This document shows, in pieces, positions 4,333-7,163 of a DNA stretch of 7,163 nucleotides (the first letter of the stretch is position 1; the number at the start of each line of letters is the position of its first letter). This DNA comes from Puniceicoccales bacterium (lineage in GTDB: Bacteria; Verrucomicrobiota; Verrucomicrobiia; Opitutales; JAIRLG01): positions 1 through 7,163 of the forward strand of contig JAIRRP010000075.1 in the NCBI GenBank assembly GCA_031255915.1. Direction: 5' to 3'. The notes beneath the pieces are model-generated. The model was given only the letters and a program-made list of their open reading frames with translations, ran no database searches and was not told the origin of the DNA. A program made the translations under genes and the position numbers.

Positions 4333-7163
4333 CGCGTCCACAGCATTTTTTGTATTTTTTACCGCTGCCGCAGAGACAGGCATCATTGCGTCCAACGGCT
4401 TTATCGCGAAGTGAATGGACTTGTGAAGCCGATTGAATGGCTCGCTGGACGATTTGTTCATGTTGGAGAGAAGGTTCTTTTTCATGGCTGGTGTTGTTCT
4501 CATTGTGGACTGCTAATGGTGTGCGTTGTTGAGAAATTTTCGTCAACATATTTCGTAGGTAATCTGTATGTATAGCGGTGCGGAAAATGCGTTTGCATAT
4601 CTCTTGGCGTATCTGCGTCATGAGGTTTTCAAAAAAATGATACGCTTCATTTTTGTATTCGCTCAACGGATCCTTCTGGCCGTAACTGCGCAGCATGACA
4701 CTTCGGCGCAATTCTTCCATCTCCGTCAGATGGTTTTGCCAGTGGCGATCGATCGACTGTAATAGGACTTGCTTTTCGAGTAGGAGCAATGCCTCAGGAG
4801 ATATTTCCATTTCTGCCTTGATGCGATAGGCGTCGCGAATGGCGGTCATGATGGTATGGTTTATGGCTTCATTGTCGGCAAGTATGTCGATGGTCTCGCG
4901 TTTCAACCCGATGGGAAATTGGATATTAATCCCATAGAGGAGGTTTTCGATCGCCTGGTCTTCTCGTGTTTCGCCGATGTTGTTGCGGACGCGTTCCTGA
5001 ACCTCTTCTTCGATAAATTCGAAAATAATATCGCGGCTGGATTCCTCTCGGAGTATCCGGTTGCGGAGATCATAGACAATGCTCCGCTGCTTATTGAGGA
5101 CATCATCATATTGTAGTAGTCGGCGGCGTTGGGAGTAGTTGAAGGCTTCGATTTTTTTCTGGGCTGATTCGATGGAGCGGTTGAGGAGGGGATGTTCCAG
5201 TACCTCTCCTTCTTTGAAGGTACGATCTAGGATATTGGCGATGGGGCCGTTGCCGGCGAAGAGCCGTATGAGATCGTCCTCCAGAGAAATGAAAAATTTT
5301 GAAAGCCCTGGATCGCCCTGACGTGCGCAACGACCTCTCAGTTGTCGATCGACGCGGCGAGATTCGTGACGCTCGGATCCGATGACCATGAGGCCACCGT
5401 AGTCCGCAACACCTTCGCCTAGGCGAATATCAGTTCCGCGTCCCGCCATGTTGGTGGCGATGGTAACCGCTCCTTTTTGACCGGCTCCTGCGACGATATT
5501 GGCCTCCTGTTCGTGAAACTTTGCATTCAGTACGGTATGAGGGATGTGCTCATGTTTAAGCATGCGACTGAGAAGTTCCGATGCCTCGACGGAAGCTGTG
5601 CCGAGTAGGATGGGCTGACCGCGTTCGTGTGCTTTTTTGATATCTGCAATGATGGCATGATATTTTTCTCTTCGTGTCTTGTAGATGGTGTCATTGAGGT
5701 CCTTTCGTTGGCAGGGCTTATTGGTCGGAATAGCCATGACGGAGAGCTTATAGATGTCGAAGAATTCTTGTGCTTCTGTTTCGGCTGTTCCGGTCATACC
5801 GGCGAGTTTTTCGTACATGCGAAAATAATTCTGAATCGTAATGGTGGCATACGTCTTCGATTCTCCTTCAATTTTGAGGTTTTCCTTGGCCTCTATCGCC
5901 TGATGAAGTCCGTCGTTCCAGCGCCTTCCGGGCATCGCACGACCGGTATTTTCATCGACGATGACGACTTTGCCATCTTGAACGACGTAGTTTTCATCGC
6001 GATTGAAGAGGCTGTAGGCCCGCAACAGCTGCTGCAGGCAGTGGATGCGCTCGCTCTTGGTGACGAATCCTTCTTCGGCGACCTGCTTTTGCCTCTGACG
6101 CGATTCGGGATCGAGCGATGTGTTACCATCGATGTCAGAAAAAAGACTGGGGAGATCAGGTATGACGAAGGCATTGGTATCCTGTGGGTAGAGGGTTTGG
6201 CGGCCCTTTTCGGAGAGATCGGATTGGTTGTTATGCTCATCGATGGAAAAAAATAGTGCTTCCTTCAATTGAAAGCGCTTTTCGCGGTTGATTTCACTGC
6301 CTAACTCGAGGTCAAATTTGTCGAATTGTTTGCGATAGATTCCGTTTTCCATGAGACGCAGGAATTGGCGATTTTTAGGCATACCGTGTTTTATCTTCCA
6401 GAGAAGTTCATAGGCTTCTTCGTCTTGAGGATTGGTTCCCAAGAGTTCTTTTGCCGCTTCAGCGAATTGGTTGCAAAGTTGGGTTTGTTGAGCGACGAGG
6501 CGTTCCACCATGGGTTTTAGTTCACGAAATGGTGCTTCATTTTGTTCTTCTGCAAGCCCTGAGATGATGAGGGGCGTACGGGCTTCATCGATGAGGATGG
6601 AATCGATTTCGTCGACGATGCAGTAGTAATGAGCGCGTTGCACCTGATCTTCGGCCCGGTACGTCATGCCATTGTCGCGGAGATAATCGAAGCCGAATTC
6701 GGAGGAAGTTCCGTAGGTGATGTGGCAGGCATAGGCTTGCTGTCTCTCATGAGAATCCATGCCATTTTGGATGCAGCCGACGGTGAGTCCAAGGCTTTTG
6801 AAGAGATAACCCATCCATTCGGAATCGCGCTTGGCCAAGTAATCGTTGACCGTAGCGAGTTGACAATTTTTACCTGTAAGGCTGTTCAAGTAGAGCGGTA
6901 ATGTCGCCACCAGTGTCTTTCCTTCACCGGTTGCCATCTCGGCAATCTTGTTCTCGTGCAGCGCAATCCCACCCAGGAGCTGTACATCGTAGTGGATCAT
7001 ATCCCAGGTGATTTCATGGTCGCAGACGACGATGGTCTGGCCGTAAAGGCGTCGAGCGGCATTTTGTACGGCGGCAAAGGCTTCCGGCAGCAGATGATCC
7101 AGTTCTTCGCCGCCCTGTAGCCGGGCGCGAAATTCTACGGTTTTATCGCGCAGCCGGCTGCCG
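4325..7163 (-). CDS. secA: Preprotein translocase ATPase SecA (N-terminus beyond window edge)
   Basis: Motor ATPase that pushes unfolded preproteins through SecYEG. The frame is open to the edge (first full codon at 7162), giving 945 residues; roughly the first 50-60 are missing. Residues are counted from the edge. EFRARL and LLPEAFAAV precede a short insertion (QTIVVCDHEITWDM) before YDVQLLGG. Walker A GEGKT is at 79-83 and DEID at 184-187, followed by LIDEARTPLI. An expansion of about 90 residues (roughly 205-305) follows in the region between DEAR and the ENTGRAMPGRRW motif (404-415). MTGTAE, ATNMAGRGTD and QLRGRCARQGDPG follow as helicase motifs. The C-tail NDACLCGSGKKYKKCC (Cys929, 931, 940, 941) is the zinc-binding SecB/membrane-contact motif. 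All catalytic motifs are intact. The internal ATG at 7000 is not the start. The insertions resemble PVC-group SecA. It is the first gene of a likely secA-clpX transcription unit. Confidence 0.97.
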   Translation of the reverse strand, partial: GSRLRDKTVEFRARLQGGEELDHLLPEAFAAVQNAARRLYGQTIVVCDHEITWDMIHYDVQLLGGIALHENKIAEMATGEGKTLVATLPLYLNSLTGKNCQLATVNDYLAKRDSEWMGYLFKSLGLTVGCIQNGMDSHERQQAYACHITYGTSSEFGFDYLRDNGMTYRAEDQVQRAHYYCIVDEIDSILIDEARTPLIISGLAEEQNEAPFRELKPMVERLVAQQTQLCNQFAEAAKELLGTNPQDEEAYELLWKIKHGMPKNRQFLRLMENGIYRKQFDKFDLELGSEINREKRFQLKEALFFSIDEHNNQSDLSEKGRQTLYPQDTNAFVIPDLPSLFSDIDGNTSLDPESRQRQKQVAEEGFVTKSERIHCLQQLLRAYSLFNRDENYVVQDGKVVIVDENTGRAMPGRRWNDGLHQAIEAKENLKIEGESKTYATITIQNYFRMYEKLAGMTGTAETEAQEFFDIYKLSVMAIPTNKPCQRKDLNDTIYKTRREKYHAIIADIKKAHERGQPILLGTASVEASELLSRMLKHEHIPHTVLNAKFHEQEANIVAGAGQKGAVTIATNMAGRGTDIRLGEGVADYGGLMVIGSERHESRRVDRQLRGRCARQGDPGLSKFFISLEDDLIRLFAGNGPIANILDRTFKEGEVLEHPLLNRSIESAQKKIEAFNYSQRRRLLQYDDVLNKQRSIVYDLRNRILREESSRDIIFEFIEEEVQERVRNNIGETREDQAIENLLYGINIQFPIGLKRETIDILADNEAINHTIMTAIRDAYRIKAEMEISPEALLLLEKQVLLQSIDRHWQNHLTEMEELRRSVMLRSYGQKDPLSEYKNEAYHFFENLMTQIRQEICKRIFRTAIHTDYLRNMLTKISQQRTPLAVHNENNTSHEKEPSLQHEQIVQRAIQSASQVHSLRDKAVGRNDACLCGSGKKYKKCCGRDV

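Noticed and set aside
5627..6256. 209-codon plus-strand open frame inside secA
   Set aside because: It is antisense to conserved SecA motifs and has no recognisable family; long antisense frames are common in such codon use.

Overview
The window comes from a bacterial chromosome that is probably a member of the PVC superphylum, most likely Verrucomicrobiota (Opitutae/Puniceicoccales-like). The best clue is SecA. It has a short insertion (around QTIVVCDHEITWDM) just before the conserved YDVQL motif and a roughly 90-residue expansion after its DEAR motif, as I remember from SecAs of this group. ClpX has an extra acidic segment before Walker A that fits the same placement. This is pattern recognition; no search was run.

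Layout. At 3-290 (+) is the C-terminal tail of gyrase subunit A. At 291-699 is a gene-free stretch with two elaborate stem-loop elements (A and B) and a smaller folded segment. A tRNA-Leu(UAG) with encoded CCA follows at 700-784 (+). A DoxX-like membrane protein (886-1350, -) lies head-to-head with a small YggU/DUF167 protein (1343-1648, +), which is followed by an RsuA/RluB-type pseudouridine synthase (1685-2422, +). At 2423-2850 a second gene-free stretch, between convergent genes, holds two more stem-loop elements (C and D). The right half is a minus-strand block: secA (entering from beyond 7163, ending at 4325), a possible 45-codon ORF that fills the gap, then clpX (4188-2851).

Functional theme. 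The proteins are housekeeping: DNA topology (GyrA), rRNA modification (pseudouridine synthase), protein export (SecA) and regulated proteolysis (ClpX). secA and clpX look co-transcribed; clpP is not in the window.

The notable content is non-coding. Elements A-D share one architecture: a long outer stem closing a three-arm junction made of one long variable hairpin, a GCCCGC-NNN-GCGGGC hairpin and a GAGCCC-like triloop hairpin. Base changes in one strand of a stem are matched in the other, so the fold rather than the sequence is kept. They occur as inverted pairs (A forward/B reverse, C forward/D reverse), one pair per long intergenic gap. Between A and D the tip of the long arm is inverted relative to the rest of the element. 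This looks like a family of dispersed palindromic elements, broadly comparable to REP/REPIN or MITE families, whose copies have undergone hairpin-tip inversion.
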